DNA of 5,868 bases from Thermoproteales archaeon (GTDB lineage: Archaea > Thermoproteota > Thermoprotei > Thermoproteales > Thermocladiaceae): NCBI GenBank assembly GCA_027068725.1, contig JAMOMD010000394.1, positions 1 to 5,868 of the forward strand, read 5' to 3'. This document shows, piece after piece, positions 5,341-5,868 of the stretch (the first letter of the stretch is position 1; each line of letters begins with the position of its first letter). The notes under the pieces are model-generated. The model did not search any database and was not told the origin of the DNA. It saw only the letters and a list, made by a program, of their open reading frames with translations. A program made the translations under genes and the position numbers.

Positions 5341-5868
5341 ATGTACGTGTCGATAGGCTTCGATCCTGAAGAGTTTGTTAGGAGGGCAATAGAGGAGATA
5401 AGGAGTCTTGGGATCGATAGAGCAATAGCTGCCGTTAGCGGTGGTGTAGACTCGACAACTGCTGCAACACTTGTGTATCGTGCTATTGGTGAGAGACTGT
5501 ACGCATTCTTCATGGATACTGGATTCATGAGGCTTGGTGAGCCTGAGCGTGTTGTTGAGCTTGTGAGAAAGGTCATACCAAGTCTCGAGCTGGTAGATGT
5601 TAAGGAGCTGTTCTACAGAGAGCTGTTTGGTCTAGAGGATGCTGAGGAGAAGAGGAAGACTTTCAGGAAGGTGTTCTACAGCGTCCTATCAAAGCTAGCT
5701 AAGGAGAAGGGGTGCACATGGCTTGTCCAGGGAACGATAGCGCCAGACTGGATAGAGACACGTGGTGGAATAAAGACACAGCACAACGTTCTTCAGCAGA
5801 TTGGTATAGATACAGAGCGCGAGTTTGGATTCAAGGTAGTTGAGCCACTTCGTGAGCTCTATAAAGAT
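5341..5868 (+). CDS. guaA: GMP synthase ATP-pyrophosphatase subunit, 3' end outside window
   Basis: The first 176 residues of the ATPase subunit (GuaA subunit B) are present; the gene continues beyond the right edge, as the archaeal subunit is about 300 residues or more. It activates XMP by adenylation so that ammonia from the separate glutaminase subunit converts it to GMP. The PP-loop SGGVDST is at 33-39, MDTGFMRLGE at 58-67 corresponds to the family's xDxGxxRxGE, LVQGTIAPDWIE is at 128-139, the substrate loop IKTQHNV at 144-150 and VEPLREL at 167-173. Together these separate it from NAD synthetase and tRNA-modifying PP-loop enzymes. No glutaminase domain precedes it, as in archaeal split GMP synthases. 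The ATG at 5341 is the only start after an in-frame TAA at 5323-5325. No ribosome binding site is visible. A weak TATA-like gatatgtt (5313-5320) lies about 25 bases upstream, and the candidate sRNA ends 35 bases before the start. Confidence 0.93.
   Translation, partial: MYVSIGFDPEEFVRRAIEEIRSLGIDRAIAAVSGGVDSTTAATLVYRAIGERLYAFFMDTGFMRLGEPERVVELVRKVIPSLELVDVKELFYRELFGLEDAEEKRKTFRKVFYSVLSKLAKEKGCTWLVQGTIAPDWIETRGGIKTQHNVLQQIGIDTEREFGFKVVEPLRELYKD

Noticed and set aside
5220..5576. Minus-strand open frame opposite the start of guaA and the sRNA region.
   Set aside because: Ser/Thr-rich translation antisense to conserved guaA motifs, with no family resemblance.

Overview
The window looks like a piece of a hyperthermophilic crenarchaeal (Thermoproteota) chromosome. 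Several signs point this way. The GMP synthase ATPase subunit starts directly with its PP-loop domain and has no glutaminase domain, which is the archaeal split arrangement. The argininosuccinate lyase has a GRSRNDHV block that I recall as crenarchaeal. Two genes start with GTG. Arg codons are mostly AGA/AGG. Most gene starts lack a ribosome binding site but have an AT-rich TATA-like box centred about 25-28 bases upstream, as in leaderless archaeal transcripts. I cannot name the species.

Layout, left to right. Positions 1-685 (minus strand) hold a probable two-gene unit: an unrecognised 179-residue protein followed 34 bases later by the start of a SufC-type Fe-S assembly ATPase, cut by the window edge. 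Positions 686-813 are a divergent promoter region. On the plus strand a 100-residue protein of unknown function (814-1116) is followed after 23 bases by a complete argininosuccinate lyase gene (1140-2537), the last step of arginine synthesis. An APH/choline-kinase-fold phosphotransferase (2581-3660) follows after a 43-base gap that contains a small perfect hairpin.

On the minus strand a 499-residue, mostly helical, cysteine-rich protein with no family I recognise (3638-5137) converges on the kinase gene and overlaps its end by 23 bases. Positions 5138-5340 form a second divergent region. It holds a TATA box for the 499-residue gene, a 9-bp inverted repeat, a second TATA box on the plus strand and, exactly at the expected start of transcription from that box, a candidate C/D box guide sRNA (about 5248-5305). 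The ATP-pyrophosphatase subunit of GMP synthase (guaA) starts at 5341 and runs off the right edge.

The recognised genes are housekeeping: Fe-S assembly, arginine synthesis and GMP synthesis. No mobile element, CRISPR array, tRNA or rRNA was seen, and no defence-type system is evident. The items most worth a second look are the candidate C/D sRNA, the unrecognised 499-residue protein, and the unrecognised protein encoded just upstream of sufC.
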